Part shown: one piece after another, positions 1 to 8,581 of the stretch | How the letters are laid out: every line of letters starts with the position of its first letter | Position numbering within the stretch: the first letter of the stretch is position 1 | NCBI GenBank assembly: GCA_963823045.1 | Contig: CAWGKA010000009.1 | Coordinates: 62,001 to 126,000, forward strand | Direction: 5' to 3' | Length of the DNA: 64,000 nt | Source: JADLGL01 sp963823045 | Lineage (GTDB): Bacteria; Pseudomonadota; Alphaproteobacteria; Rhizobiales; Kaistiaceae | Translations under genes and position numbers: made by a program | Notes under the pieces: generated by a model | What the model saw: only the letters and a program-made list of their open reading frames with translations | The model's database searches: none | What the model was told of the DNA's origin: nothing

Positions 1-467
1 ATCTCGCGCGGGATGAGATAGACGCCCATCTTCGGCGGCGTGTTGGCACCCAACTGATCCGCCGTCATGCCATAACAACGGTCGTCAATATAGGCGCGCG
101 CATCGAACGCCGGCATTTCCGTGCCCGGACGACCGCACTGGATGACCAAATACATCTGCTCCGGCGTTAGCGCCGTCTCGCGCAAATTAGCGCCGACAGG
201 AGCGCGCGGATCATCGGGGAGGCCGTTTCCGGCCCAACCGTGGCACTGGCCGCACCACACCTTGTCTTTCCATACGCGGAAGCCGAGATCGATCGCGGCC
301 TGGTCGTATTGCGTCGCCGTGCTGTCGGCCGCCTGACCGTGTGCGTTCACCACGCCGAAGGCTGCAACGCCACCGATAAGGCTGATAGCCGCGGCGGTTG
401 CCGCAACGAATCGTCGAAGCCCAGCTCCGCTGCGTTTCGGATGTGCCTCTTGTGGCTCCATTGGCAT
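1..467 (-). CDS. Four-cysteine c-type cytochrome, C-terminus outside window
   Basis: The gene reads leftward off the window edge; about 155 residues are visible. The start ATG at 467 follows a good ribosome-binding site (GGGAGGT); a second ATG lies two codons later. After a basic N-terminus comes one hydrophobic segment (about residues 20-42, signal or anchor), then the haem site WCGQCHGW and a later TEMPAF methionine, the likely sixth haem ligand. Two further cysteines (in VIQCGRPG and DDRCYG) fit the 'four-Cys' methanol-metabolism-related cytochrome family. Such cytochromes accept electrons from periplasmic PQQ alcohol dehydrogenases, which matches the ABC/beta-propeller genes that follow. 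The dehydrogenase itself is not in the window; I infer it lies to the left. Confidence 0.85.
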   Translation of the reverse strand, partial: MPMEPQEAHPKRSGAGLRRFVAATAAAISLIGGVAAFGVVNAHGQAADSTATQYDQAAIDLGFRVWKDKVWCGQCHGWAGNGLPDDPRAPVGANLRETALTPEQMYLVIQCGRPGTEMPAFDARAYIDDRCYGMTADQLGANTPPKMGVYLIPRE

Positions 468-571
468 TGTTAGGACCTCCCTATTGTTCCGTGCGCCATG
501 TTTGCCTTGCTAAGGCCCCAGAACCGACCGTAGCATCACCGTTTTCGAGTGTCTGCAACAAGGCCTTCCTA

Positions 572-2060
572 ATGCCGTTCCGCAGGTCTGATCATCTCTC
601 GTCACGCGCTCGCAAGGTGCTTGGCGTGTGCATCTTTTACGCTTGCTTGATGGCCGGATTCAATGCCGCCGCACAGGAGATGCCGAGCAGAGATCGGGCC
701 TCTTTCTGGGACCTCACCCTCGGTGCGAACGCTCTGGAACTCGACCCGGAACTGTATGGAGACTATGCCTGCGGCACCAATGGCGGGCCGCCGTCAACGC
801 TGATCAACGGCTGGGCCGATTTTGCCCAATGCCGTGCCGAACCAGACACCGGTCTGCACGAGGTCCAGTTCCGCTATGACAACGAAGCCGAGTATTGGGC
901 GCGAGCCAACAACTTCGTCGGAATGGTGCCTCAGGTTGAAGGAACGAAGCTCTACAATCTCGCCGTGATCGTTTCGGCCCTGTTTGACGACGACGGTTTC
1001 CTCGTCGGGCTGCGCGCCGTCACCGACCCGAGGGTCACCGACGACCTCAGGATGCAGTCCATCAGCCTCCGCAATTTCCTGCTCGCCCGTTTCGATCCCA
1101 ATTCGTGGACCTGCGAGAACCTGCCTCTCGACGAAGGCGAGGTTCCGATCGGCGACCGTTCCCTCAAGGAGATATGCACCAAGTCCACCGAAAATGCCGA
1201 TCTGCGCGTTGAATCGCACTTCTTCCGCAAGCAGGGTCAATTCGGCCTCGATCCGCGCACGAACGAACCCGTCAGCGGGCTGTTCGAAAGCAGCGTTCGG
1301 TTCGAGATGATGCTCAACCAACCCATCGAGGACCGGGCGCAGCGGCTTGCCTACATCGCAGCGAACCCGCGACCGCCAACGGAAGCGGAGTTCGAACCGG
1401 GAACGGGCGCTCAATTGTCCCGGTTGCGATCTGAGCGGGATCGACCTCAAGCGTCAGAACCTCACCGGCGCCAATCTGGCCGGCGCCAACCTGTCAGGGG
1501 CCAATCTTCACGGCGCCAATCTCACTCAGGCGAACCTCACCGGCGCCGATTTGACCAACGCCAATTTGAACCGGGCGACCCTTCGGCAGACCGATCTCGC
1601 GGGCGCTACAATGACGGGTGCCATGGCCTATGGTGCGCTCGCCGACGGCGTCAATCTCGCCGGCGCCGATATCAGCCACGCGCATTTCCAGGAAGCCAGA
1701 CTGACACGCGCCAATCTCGACGACGCCCGCGCCGTGGCCGTCGATTTCAGCCGCGCAACGCTTTCCTTCGTGACGGCGCGGAACGCCAATTTCGGCGGGA
1801 GCTGGTTCAATGACGGCCAGCTCAATCGCGGCGACTTCAGCGGCGCAATCTTCCTGCAAACGCTGATGCAAAATGTCGTGCTGACCGACGCCAACCTGAC
1901 GGACGCCAGCTTCGACACCGCGGATCTGATCGGCGCCGATCTACGGGGCGCGATCCTGACCAACACGGATTTCAACAATGCGCGCCTCACTCGCGTCAAC
2001 CTAGCCGATACCAATCGGCAGGATGCGCTCATGGACAACGCCTTCGACGCGCCGCCCTAG
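572..2060 (+). CDS. Secreted pentapeptide-repeat protein, frameshifted near 1405
   Basis: An N-terminal secretion signal (about residues 14-35, ending AAAQ) leads into a roughly 270-residue region with scattered cysteines and no domain I recognise. Then about 30 pentapeptide repeats of the A(N/D)LXX type (for example LTGANLAGANLSGANL) run to the C-terminus, predicted to form a right-handed quadrilateral beta-helix. The two parts are in different frames. Removing one G from the GGG run near 1403-1406 joins ...EFEPGT to ALNCPGCDLSG, so I treat this as one gene with a one-base insertion. Two overlapping genes is the alternative. It lies divergent from the cytochrome and convergent with the lipoprotein gene; its role in the PQQ cluster is unknown. 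Confidence 0.75.
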
Positions 2061-2081
2061 GCGTGATCCCCCGTCCCCAGG

Positions 2082-2798
2082 TCACATCGCTCGGGGCAGG
2101 CATCTGCGTTCGGCTTCGAACTGCGGGAAGGTGTTGCAGTTCCAAAGCACGAACTCTGTGCCGGCCTCGTTGCGGCCGAAGCCGAAGACCTCGTTCCGCA
2201 GCTGCGTGGTGGTGACGGGAAGCGTCGTTGGGAACCTCTCCTGGTCATACCAGACGCCCACCTGGCAGACGCCTGTCTCCGGGCAGAATGACCGCGCGAT
2301 GGGCTCCAGTTCGACGGGGTCGGCGATCGCCGCTTCGTCGACCAGCACCGCGAAATACCAATCGGCCAACTGACGCGAGTCGACGATGGCATCGAGCGCT
2401 GCGCCATCGGCGGCGATGCCCGCGGGTGGAGCGCCTGATGCCGCCGGAGCGGATTCGGCCGCCGGAGCAGCGGCGCCTTCAGTCGAAGGTGCCGGTGTCT
2501 CCGCGGCTGGCGTGCTTTCGGCGGCAGGCGCCACGGCGCCTTCGGTCGAAGGGGTCGGCGTCTCCGCGGCTGGCGTGCTTTCGGCGGCGGGCGCTGCTGC
2601 GCCTTCCGTGGAAGGCGTCGTTTCCGCGACCGGGGCCGGCGCACCCGACACGGCGACGGTCTCGTCGGCATCGCTCGGCGCCGAGGCGTTGTCGTCGTCT
2701 CCGCTCGAACAGGCGGCCAGCGAGACCATCGCCGCGAAGGCAATGACGGCGCCGATCGACCGCGTACGGCGTGCGACTATGGCGTTCCTGTCAATCAT
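2082..2798 (-). CDS. Lipoprotein with Ala/Pro/Thr-rich tandem repeats
   Basis: 238 residues. A signal peptide ends in a lipobox (VSLAAC, Cys30), so it is predicted to be lipid-anchored in the periplasm. Residues 35-125 are low-complexity, with three copies of a roughly 21-residue unit containing PSTEGA and PAAES. The C-terminal 110 residues form a compact domain with paired cysteines (FCPETGVC and WNCNTF...RRC) and several aromatics. This C-terminal domain is unfamiliar to me. The gene is last in the leftward run from the cupredoxin-like gene, but 51 bp separates it from the nuclease-like gene, so co-transcription is an inference. Confidence 0.75.
   Translation of the reverse strand: MIDRNAIVARRTRSIGAVIAFAAMVSLAACSSGDDDNASAPSDADETVAVSGAPAPVAETTPSTEGAAAPAAESTPAAETPTPSTEGAVAPAAESTPAAETPAPSTEGAAAPAAESAPAASGAPPAGIAADGAALDAIVDSRQLADWYFAVLVDEAAIADPVELEPIARSFCPETGVCQVGVWYDQERFPTTLPVTTTQLRNEVFGFGRNEAGTEFVLWNCNTFPQFEAERRCLPRAM
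2439..2624 (-). repeat. Three tandem copies of a 60-63 bp coding repeat
   Basis: Within the lipoprotein gene, residues 59-120 repeat the unit PSTEGA-x-APAAES-x-PAAET three times. The DNA copies are nearly identical (for example GCGGCTGGCGTGCTTTCGGC occurs twice, 63 bp apart), so copy number may vary between strains through slippage or recombination. It looks like a flexible linker between lipid anchor and folded domain. Confidence 0.85.
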
Positions 2799-2849
2799 GT
2801 TTCTCGCCTCGATGGTGTGTGCGGATTAAGACAGCGTCCTTAGCCAGGG

Positions 2850-3401
2850 CTAGTCGGCCGGGACGTAGCGCGGGCGGTTGGATTGCGGCCGCATTGGTAT
2901 CATGCGCCAGACATTGGGCGGATCGAAGGTGCCCTGCCAAAGGCCGATGCCGGCCGCGCGCGCCTGATCTTCCGCCTCGACATATTGCGTTGTCTCGGTG
3001 GGGATCGCCAGGCCGAAACCGGTTTCGACGAAAAGCTCGCCGACGTCCTGGCCGTCGATGGTGCAGGTCGCGATCACGCGACCCACAGGATCGGGGTCGG
3101 TGAGGGTTTCGCAGGTGACCTCGCCCACCGAAACGACGGTTTCGAGCGCCCTTTGCGCGGCGGCCCAACACTCCCATTGCTGATCGCCGATGCGGCAGGT
3201 CTGGGTGAGCTCAACCGAATCGACGCCCAGCAGAAAGACGCGATAGTCGCCGAGCTGGAACGTATAGGGACTGGTGACTTCAGCGGTACCGGTAATGGTC
3301 TCGGCCTGGGCAAGCGTCGGTGCAGCGGCGATCGCCACAAGAAGCGCGAGGGCTTTCGCGGCCGATAAGAACGAGGAGGAGTGGGAGCGTGTGCGTGACA
3401 T
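2850..3401 (-). CDS. Secreted thermonuclease-like (SNase) domain protein
   Basis: 183 residues from the ATG at 3401, chosen because it gives a clean signal peptide (AALALLVAIAAAPTLAQA) and leaves a 7-bp gap after the permease stop. The rest follows the staphylococcal-nuclease-like pattern: a LLGVDSVE stretch, C...WECWAAAQRAL, VGRVIATC, then Y..AEDQARAAGIGLWQGTF and P..WR. The glutamate after VDS and the arginine of VGR fit catalytic positions, but the first catalytic arginine (the R of RLxGID in active enzymes) appears to be Phe, so activity is doubtful. The four cysteines could form disulphides. It sits in the PQQ/ABC operon; a role there is unknown. Confidence 0.7.
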   Translation of the reverse strand: MSRTRSHSSSFLSAAKALALLVAIAAAPTLAQAETITGTAEVTSPYTFQLGDYRVFLLGVDSVELTQTCRIGDQQWECWAAAQRALETVVSVGEVTCETLTDPDPVGRVIATCTIDGQDVGELFVETGFGLAIPTETTQYVEAEDQARAAGIGLWQGTFDPPNVWRMIPMRPQSNRPRYVPAD

Positions 3402-3408
3402 GGGGCCT

Positions 3409-4281
3409 TCAGGATCGTTGCCGTCTGCGGATGAGTCCGCGCTGCGGGTCATAGGCGATTGCCGCCAGGGTGAAACAGACAATAGCGGTGCCAAGAACCA
3501 CGGCCAGCGCAACTGCGTTGAACTGGCCGTAGGCGGCGAAGCGTACCAGCTGAACGGCATAGGTGAACGGGTTCACGGTCGCGGCCCAGTAGAGATATTC
3601 CGAGCCGCTTTCGCGCAAGCGCCATAACGGATAGAGCGCCGAGGACAGGAAGAACATCGGGAAAATGACGAAGTTCATCGTCCCCGCGAAATTCTCCAGC
3701 TGCCGGATATAGACCGACAGGAGCAGGCCGATCGAGCCCAGCATGAAGCCGCCCGCCAGCATTGCCGGAAGGATATAGAACCAGCCGGCCAAGCTAAGGA
3801 AGCGAACGTCGACGAGAGCGGCGACCGCCAGGAAAGCATAGCACTGGACCACCGAGAGGATGGTTCCGCCGATCAGTTTGCAAAGAAGCAGATACCATCG
3901 CGGCAATGGAGCGGTTAGCAGCAGCCGCATGGTGCCGACTTCGCGATCGTAGACGAGCGAAAGTGACGACTGCATGCCGTTGAAGAGCAGAACCATGCCG
4001 AGCAATCCCGGCACGATATACACCTGATACTCGATATAGGTGTTGTAGGGCGGGTCCGGCGAGATGCCGAACAGGTTCTGAAAGCCGGCGGCAAACGCCA
4101 CCAGCCAGAGCGCCGGGCGAACCAGCGCCGAGCCCAGCCGTCCGTATTGATGGGCGAATTTGTAGAGTTCGCGCCAAACAATGCCACGCATGGCGCGGAG
4201 AGCGCGCAACAACGACGTGTTGCCTGCCTCCCCGCCGACGAACTCCGCAGCTCCCTCAGCTGCCCTGTCGGGTGCGCTCAA
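3409..4281 (-). CDS. ABC transporter permease of PQQ-alcohol system
   Basis: 290 residues of the ABC-2 type. A cytoplasmic N-terminus is followed by about six hydrophobic segments (for example ALWLVAFAAGFQNLF, YIVPGLLGMVLLF, AMLAGGFMLGSIGLLL, FVIFPMFFLSSALY, VALAVVLGTAIVCF). The conserved region around NGMQSSLSLVYDREVGTMRLLLTAPLPRW is present. It matches the PedC-like permease found with PQQ-dependent alcohol oxidation genes. It starts 27 bp after the binding-protein gene and should pair with the ATPase encoded divergently at 7210. Substrate and direction of transport are not known for this family. Confidence 0.85.
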   Translation of the reverse strand: MSAPDRAAEGAAEFVGGEAGNTSLLRALRAMRGIVWRELYKFAHQYGRLGSALVRPALWLVAFAAGFQNLFGISPDPPYNTYIEYQVYIVPGLLGMVLLFNGMQSSLSLVYDREVGTMRLLLTAPLPRWYLLLCKLIGGTILSVVQCYAFLAVAALVDVRFLSLAGWFYILPAMLAGGFMLGSIGLLLSVYIRQLENFAGTMNFVIFPMFFLSSALYPLWRLRESGSEYLYWAATVNPFTYAVQLVRFAAYGQFNAVALAVVLGTAIVCFTLAAIAYDPQRGLIRRRQRS

Positions 4282-4308
4282 GCGCTCCTCTTATAGTCTT
4301 TTGTTTTC

Positions 4309-5511
4309 TTAGAACTGACACTGCGACTGTGGCATATCGACTCCCAGCGTGTCGAGATCGTTGGTCTGGTGCGGAAAGCCTTCGACCGGCGCCAGTTGCA
4401 GGACGGCATTGCCGTCAGCAAGCACAATTCCCTGGCGCATCTGATGGTCCCAGGGACGTATGCTGAGCGGCCACGCCTTGGCCCCATCAAGATTGAGCCG
4501 GTCGCCCAGAATGTAGTCCAGCACGGCCTGATAGTCGGTCGTTTGTGAACGCAGCACGCCCTGCGTGATGGCGCGCACCGATGCCCAGGCCGCCCAATCC
4601 ATGCCGTCCATGCGGCGGCCGGCAAGGTCTTCGAAGCGGGCGTTGACCTGCGGGGCGCCGGAGCGCTCCCACGACCAGTGCCAGGCCTGCGCGACGAGCC
4701 CCGCCGAACCGACGACGGGACGCGGGTCGTTGGTCCAGTACGGTGCATAGCGGGCGAAATCGCCGTCGCTGTCGGCGATGAAGACCACGTCGTAATTGGC
4801 GCCGGCTGTGACGAGCGCGACGTTGTTTTCCTCGCGGTTCCGCGGATCGTTGCCGAGAACAACCGGCCTGACATCGACGATGCGCCCGCCGAAGAAGCTG
4901 ACGGACTGGCGCAAGGCATCGACGGTGTCCTGATCCTGCGCAGATGGCCCCTGCAGCACCAGGATATTGCGCCAGTGCCGTGAGACGAGGAACTGCACCA
5001 TGGCGTCGGTCAGCATCCGATTGCTCGGATAGGCGTGAATGAGATTGATGCGGCAGGCTTCGCCACGAAGATTGTCGTCCGGTGCGGAGACGTTGAAGAT
5101 GGTGACCGGCTGGTCGGCGACGGCGTCAGCCAGTTCCAGCAGTTCCGGGCCCGGCAGGTCGGCAAGGACGAAATGAACGCCCTCGCTCACCCAGCCATCG
5201 ATGGCGGCAACGAGTTCGGCAACGTCCGCCCCCTCGACATGGCGCAGGGTGAAATCGGCGTGGATGACATTGCCGATCGGAGCGGCGTCGGCGATGCCCA
5301 GTTCAGCGCCTTTTTCGGCGCGGCCAAGCGGACGCACCGGCACCATGGCATAGGCATAGTCGGGATCGTAGCGCGGATCGTCGGTGAGATCGACGAAGCC
5401 GATCGGTACCTCGGTCGTCGGCGGGTCCTGCGCTCTTGCGGCAATCGACATCATCAGCAGGGACGCGACCAGCGCCACTGTCCCCGCGGCAAGATGCGCC
5501 CGGCTAGCCAT
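4309..5511 (-). CDS. ABC transporter binding protein of PQQ-alcohol system
   Basis: 400 residues from the ATG at 5511, which overlaps the beta-propeller stop by a few bases and gives a signal peptide (LAAGTVALVASLLMMSIAARAQ). The body is a type I periplasmic-binding fold with two lobes, as in branched-chain amino-acid receptors, with VPIGFVDLTDDPRYDPDY early and NILVLQGPSAQDQDTVDALR in the middle. Order and content match the substrate-binding subunit of the PQQ-dependent alcohol dehydrogenase ABC system. Having a receptor beside an exporter-like ABC-2 permease is characteristic of this family. The ligand is unknown; an aldehyde or acid product or a cofactor is possible. Confidence 0.85.
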   Translation of the reverse strand: MASRAHLAAGTVALVASLLMMSIAARAQDPPTTEVPIGFVDLTDDPRYDPDYAYAMVPVRPLGRAEKGAELGIADAAPIGNVIHADFTLRHVEGADVAELVAAIDGWVSEGVHFVLADLPGPELLELADAVADQPVTIFNVSAPDDNLRGEACRINLIHAYPSNRMLTDAMVQFLVSRHWRNILVLQGPSAQDQDTVDALRQSVSFFGGRIVDVRPVVLGNDPRNREENNVALVTAGANYDVVFIADSDGDFARYAPYWTNDPRPVVGSAGLVAQAWHWSWERSGAPQVNARFEDLAGRRMDGMDWAAWASVRAITQGVLRSQTTDYQAVLDYILGDRLNLDGAKAWPLSIRPWDHQMRQGIVLADGNAVLQLAPVEGFPHQTNDLDTLGVDMPQSQCQF

Positions 5512-6514
5512 CGATAACGACCGTGTGGGGAACCCGCCCGGCCGAGATCGAGCGGATGTTACGGCGGCTTTGCACATCGATGATCGATACATCATCGCTG
5601 AGGCCGTTGGTGACATAGAGCAACCTGGCGTCCGGGCTCAACGCGGCGCCCCAGGCGCGGCTGCCGACGAGCGTATAGTCCCGCACTTCGTGGCTTGCGA
5701 TATCGACGAAGCCTACGTGATTGGCACGTCCGAGCGTCACATACATGGTCGCGCCATCCTCCGAGATGGCGATGCCGACCGGCGTTACATCGACCTGGCG
5801 GAAGCCAGGAGGCAAGAACGTTAGCGTATCGACGACCTGATTGTTTGACCGGTCTATGATCGAGACCTCGCCGGACAATTCGTCGGTGACCCAAAGCTCC
5901 TTGCCGTCCTTCGTCAGCGCGAAGCGGCGCGGGCGCGTGCCGACGATGATGTTGTCGACGACAACGCCGCTTGTCGTGTCGATAACGTGCACCATATCGG
6001 CAATCTCGGACGTCGCGTAGAGGACGCTCTCGTCTTCGCTGAGAATGACGCCCTCCGGCTCGGCGCCGGTGGGAATTTCGTGCACGATGATCTTGTCGGC
6101 GATATCGATGACCTGAACGGCGGACGCTTCCTCGTTGGAGAGGTAGATGGTGTCTTCTGCGTGATTGAGGACGAACATCTCGGGACTGCGCCCGGTCGGA
6201 ATGTAGTCCACCACCTGCAGCACCGAGGGATCGATAATGTCGATCACATCGTCGTCGCCGCAGGCGACGTAGAGCCGCGAGTGGTCATGGTTGAAATGCA
6301 TGTCGCGGGGACGTCTCGACGTGGGGATGTCGACTACGAGCTGGTAGTCATTCGCCGGATCGAACACGAGCACGTTGTGCGTGCGTTCGTTGCTGACATA
6401 GATGTAGCCGGTCCCGGCGGCCTTGGCCGGCCCGGCGGTGCCGAGCACGAACGGCAAAGCCGAGCCGGCAAGCATTCCGCCGACGACAGTGCGGCGTGTT
6501 ACGTTTGTTGTCAT
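5504..6514 (-). CDS. YVTN-type beta-propeller protein, PQQ-catabolism associated
   Basis: 336 residues from the internal ATG at 6514; an upstream ATG at 6523 is also possible. The N-terminus is Tat-like (TRRTVVGGMLAGSALP, then AKA), so it is probably exported folded. About seven repeats follow, each with a YVSN/YLSN/YATS/YVTL/YVTN strand motif and a VIDI/IIDP strand. This is the repeat protein found with PQQ-dependent alcohol oxidation genes. It overlaps the start of the binding-protein gene, implying translational coupling. It may act as a periplasmic scaffold or chaperone; no catalytic residues are evident. Confidence 0.9.
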   Translation of the reverse strand: MTTNVTRRTVVGGMLAGSALPFVLGTAGPAKAAGTGYIYVSNERTHNVLVFDPANDYQLVVDIPTSRRPRDMHFNHDHSRLYVACGDDDVIDIIDPSVLQVVDYIPTGRSPEMFVLNHAEDTIYLSNEEASAVQVIDIADKIIVHEIPTGAEPEGVILSEDESVLYATSEIADMVHVIDTTSGVVVDNIIVGTRPRRFALTKDGKELWVTDELSGEVSIIDRSNNQVVDTLTFLPPGFRQVDVTPVGIAISEDGATMYVTLGRANHVGFVDIASHEVRDYTLVGSRAWGAALSPDARLLYVTNGLSDDVSIIDVQSRRNIRSISAGRVPHTVVIDG

Positions 6515-6564
6515 TGCTTCCAACCTATTGACTTGTCGCAGATACTTCCAGTGGTCGGAAGCCG

Positions 6565-6990
6565 CTAGCGGACGACGAACGTACCACGCAGGCCGCGGTC
6601 CTCGAAGCCCGGTACGAAGAAATCATAGTTACCCGGACGGATCGGGACAAAGAAGATGACGGCGGTGCCTTCGTCATCGAACTCCACGCTCCAAATGGCG
6701 CCATAGGCGTGGACTTCCGTGTCGCCGATCACGATCTGGTCGATCCAGGAATTGAGAAACAGTTCGGGCGCTCGGATTCCGGCTTCTTCGAGGCCGTCGC
6801 TGGTGATTTCCCAGCGATAGTACTTGCCGGTCTCCAGTTCGTATTCGCCCTGCGACAACGTCAGGTTTCGGAAGTCGATCGACAGGTTGAGATCCGTTGG
6901 ACGGCTCGCGAGGTTGCCCTCTGCCGACGCCACCATCGGCGCCAGGCAGAGCGCGGCAACAACAAATGATGTGGTGAGAAGACGTTTCAT
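6565..6990 (-). CDS. Cupredoxin-fold periplasmic protein lacking copper ligands
   Basis: 141 residues from the ATG at 6990, with a signal peptide (LLTTSFVVAALCLAPMVASA). The C-terminal motif RPGNYDFFVPGFEDRGLRGTFVV aligns with the metal-site loop of cupredoxins (typically Y-x-F-x-C-x-x-H...GM-x-G), but the Cys, His and Met positions are Val, Phe and Leu. No cysteine occurs in the mature part. So it is probably a cupredoxin fold that has lost blue copper. It is first in the leftward operon with the beta-propeller and ABC genes, 50 bp upstream of the propeller. Its role is unknown. Confidence 0.7.
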   Translation of the reverse strand: MKRLLTTSFVVAALCLAPMVASAEGNLASRPTDLNLSIDFRNLTLSQGEYELETGKYYRWEITSDGLEEAGIRAPELFLNSWIDQIVIGDTEVHAYGAIWSVEFDDEGTAVIFFVPIRPGNYDFFVPGFEDRGLRGTFVVR

Positions 6991-7209
6991 CCGCGGCTCC
7001 ATGCTTTATGACTATGTTGGCAGAAGCGTATAAAAGCTGCATCAAGAGTTCAAGTTTCTTTTCCGAGGTTTCCGACCGGTCGCGGAGCAGGTGAGGGAAA
7101 TGCAAAATCGAGATCGTGATTGCGCGTGCGGTCGAAGCAAAGCTGGGCGCGGCTCGATCCCAGCGAAACATCGCGCCCCCTCCGCCCCATGACGAGCGCG
7201 GGGGACCCA
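6991..7209. promoter_or_regulatory. Divergent promoter region of the PQQ/ABC genes
   Basis: The 219 bp between the leftward cupredoxin-led operon and the rightward ATPase gene include a locally AT-rich stretch around 7003-7070 (TTATGACTATG, TATAAAAG), the best place for promoters of the leftward operon. I see no convincing operator palindrome. Confidence 0.4.
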
Positions 7210-8007
7210 ATGTCGGTGCTTGAAGTCCAGCAAGTGACGAAATCCTACGGCGCCACAAAGGCGCTGGGCGGGGTCGACCTGTCGGTTGACGCTGGAGAGT
7301 TCGTGGCGTTGCTCGGCGCCAATGGCGCGGGCAAGACGACATTGCTGCAGCTATTGACGGGGCTATTCGCACCGGACAGTGGCACCATCAAGGTTCTGGG
7401 GCACGATCTGAGACGCGAGGCGATCAAAGCGCTGAGCGGCATCGGCGTCGTGTTTCAGCAGCAGACCCTTGATCTGGAGCTCAGCGTACGGGCGAACCTG
7501 CGCTATCATGCGGACCTGCACGGCCTGCCCCGCCGCGTTGCATCGCAGCGCATCGAGTGGGCGTTGCAGCAGTTCGGCTTGACGGAACGTGCGCGCAATC
7601 GCGCGCGAACGCTGAGCGGAGGCAATCGCAGGCGCCTCGAATTGGCCCGGGCGATGCTGCACAGGCCGCATGTGCTTCTCATGGACGAAGCGACCGTGGG
7701 CCTCGACCCTGCGAGCCGTCGCGACATCCTCGACGAGATTGTGCGGCTGAAATCGACCGAGCAAATCGGCGTCCTTTGGACGACGCATCTGGTGGACGAG
7801 ATCGTGCGGGCCGATCGGCTGGTCGTCTTGCGCCGTGGCATCGTCGTCTATCGCGGGACGAAGGAAGAGCTGCTCAAACGCGAGGGCAGCACGGACCTGT
7901 CGGCTACGTTGATCAATCTGATGGGGGCAGACGCGCCGGCGTCAAGCGGCCCCTCGGACGCGAAGCCGCCGAACCCACTGATCGACGAGACGTTGGCTAG
8001 CCTATAG
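7210..8007 (+). CDS. ABC transporter ATPase of PQQ-alcohol system
   Basis: 265 residues from the ATG at 7210 (MSVLEVQQVTKSYG). Upstream in-frame ATGs lack typical coding sense. It has Walker A GANGAGKTT, Q-loop VVFQQQTLD, signature LSGGNRRRLELARAM, Walker B VLLMDEATVGLD and switch His in TTHLVDE. It is the only ATPase near the ABC-2 permease at 3409-4281 and matches the ATPase of the PQQ-dependent alcohol dehydrogenase ABC system. The divergent orientation separates its transcription from the permease. Its stop overlaps by 6 bp the stop of the convergent gene at 8002. Confidence 0.88.
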   Translation: MSVLEVQQVTKSYGATKALGGVDLSVDAGEFVALLGANGAGKTTLLQLLTGLFAPDSGTIKVLGHDLRREAIKALSGIGVVFQQQTLDLELSVRANLRYHADLHGLPRRVASQRIEWALQQFGLTERARNRARTLSGGNRRRLELARAMLHRPHVLLMDEATVGLDPASRRDILDEIVRLKSTEQIGVLWTTHLVDEIVRADRLVVLRRGIVVYRGTKEELLKREGSTDLSATLINLMGADAPASSGPSDAKPPNPLIDETLASL

Positions 8008-8574
8008 CGGCCCCTTGCCGGGCAGCGTCACAGCCGGCATGTCATTGAAGGTGAGGTTGAACAACGTCGTGTCGTAGTTGTCGCCTTCGCCGGTCCCGCC
8101 GGGCGTACCGTCCAATTCTGCGTTCTGGGCGGCCTCGGTGTCGTCTGCCTGCTGCGTTTGCTCGAGTGTCCCCTGAACCTCCTGACCGTCGTCCAGAAGA
8201 TCTTGCGCGCCATCAGCGGCGTCGGCCAGCGGTGCGGTATAGGCGATCTGGTAACTCCTCGGATGTCCGTTGGGGATGTTGTTGTCGTCGAGTTCCTCGA
8301 CCCAAAGGTAGATGGCGCCGGCATCGCCGGTGAACTGGTCGGGCTCGACAATGCGCGTGGCGACCAACGAGAAACGCTCCGGCAGGCGATCGTTGCTGGG
8401 CCATCCACGCACGGCGCTGATGGCAAAATAGCTGGCAACGAAGAACGCGCCGGTGATGACGATCGCCGTCCCCTTGATCCACCAGCGCCAGCGCGACACG
8501 AGATTCAGGCTGAGCAGCAGCACCGCAATCATGACGTAGGCGGCAACCGCGGCGATGATGGTCCCGATCGGCAT
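8002..8574 (-). CDS. Membrane protein with acidic periplasmic tail
   Basis: 190 residues from the ATG at 8574. Two hydrophobic helices (about residues 3-25 and 33-52) are followed by a soluble domain (EPDQFTGDAGAIYLWVEELDDNN...PRSYQIAYTAPL) and a Gln/Asp/Glu-rich, probably disordered, tail. The gene starts 7 bp after the ExbD-like gene and is clearly in one operon with it and the ExbB-like gene. I do not recognise the family. By position it may be an accessory of the proton-channel complex. Confidence 0.75.
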   Translation of the reverse strand: MPIGTIIAAVAAYVMIAVLLLSLNLVSRWRWWIKGTAIVITGAFFVASYFAISAVRGWPSNDRLPERFSLVATRIVEPDQFTGDAGAIYLWVEELDDNNIPNGHPRSYQIAYTAPLADAADGAQDLLDDGQEVQGTLEQTQQADDTEAAQNAELDGTPGGTGEGDNYDTTLFNLTFNDMPAVTLPGKGPL

Positions 8575-8581
8575 GACTACC

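Noticed and set aside
2439..2624. CRISPR-like repeat array
   Set aside because: The repeats are in-frame coding units without unique spacers.
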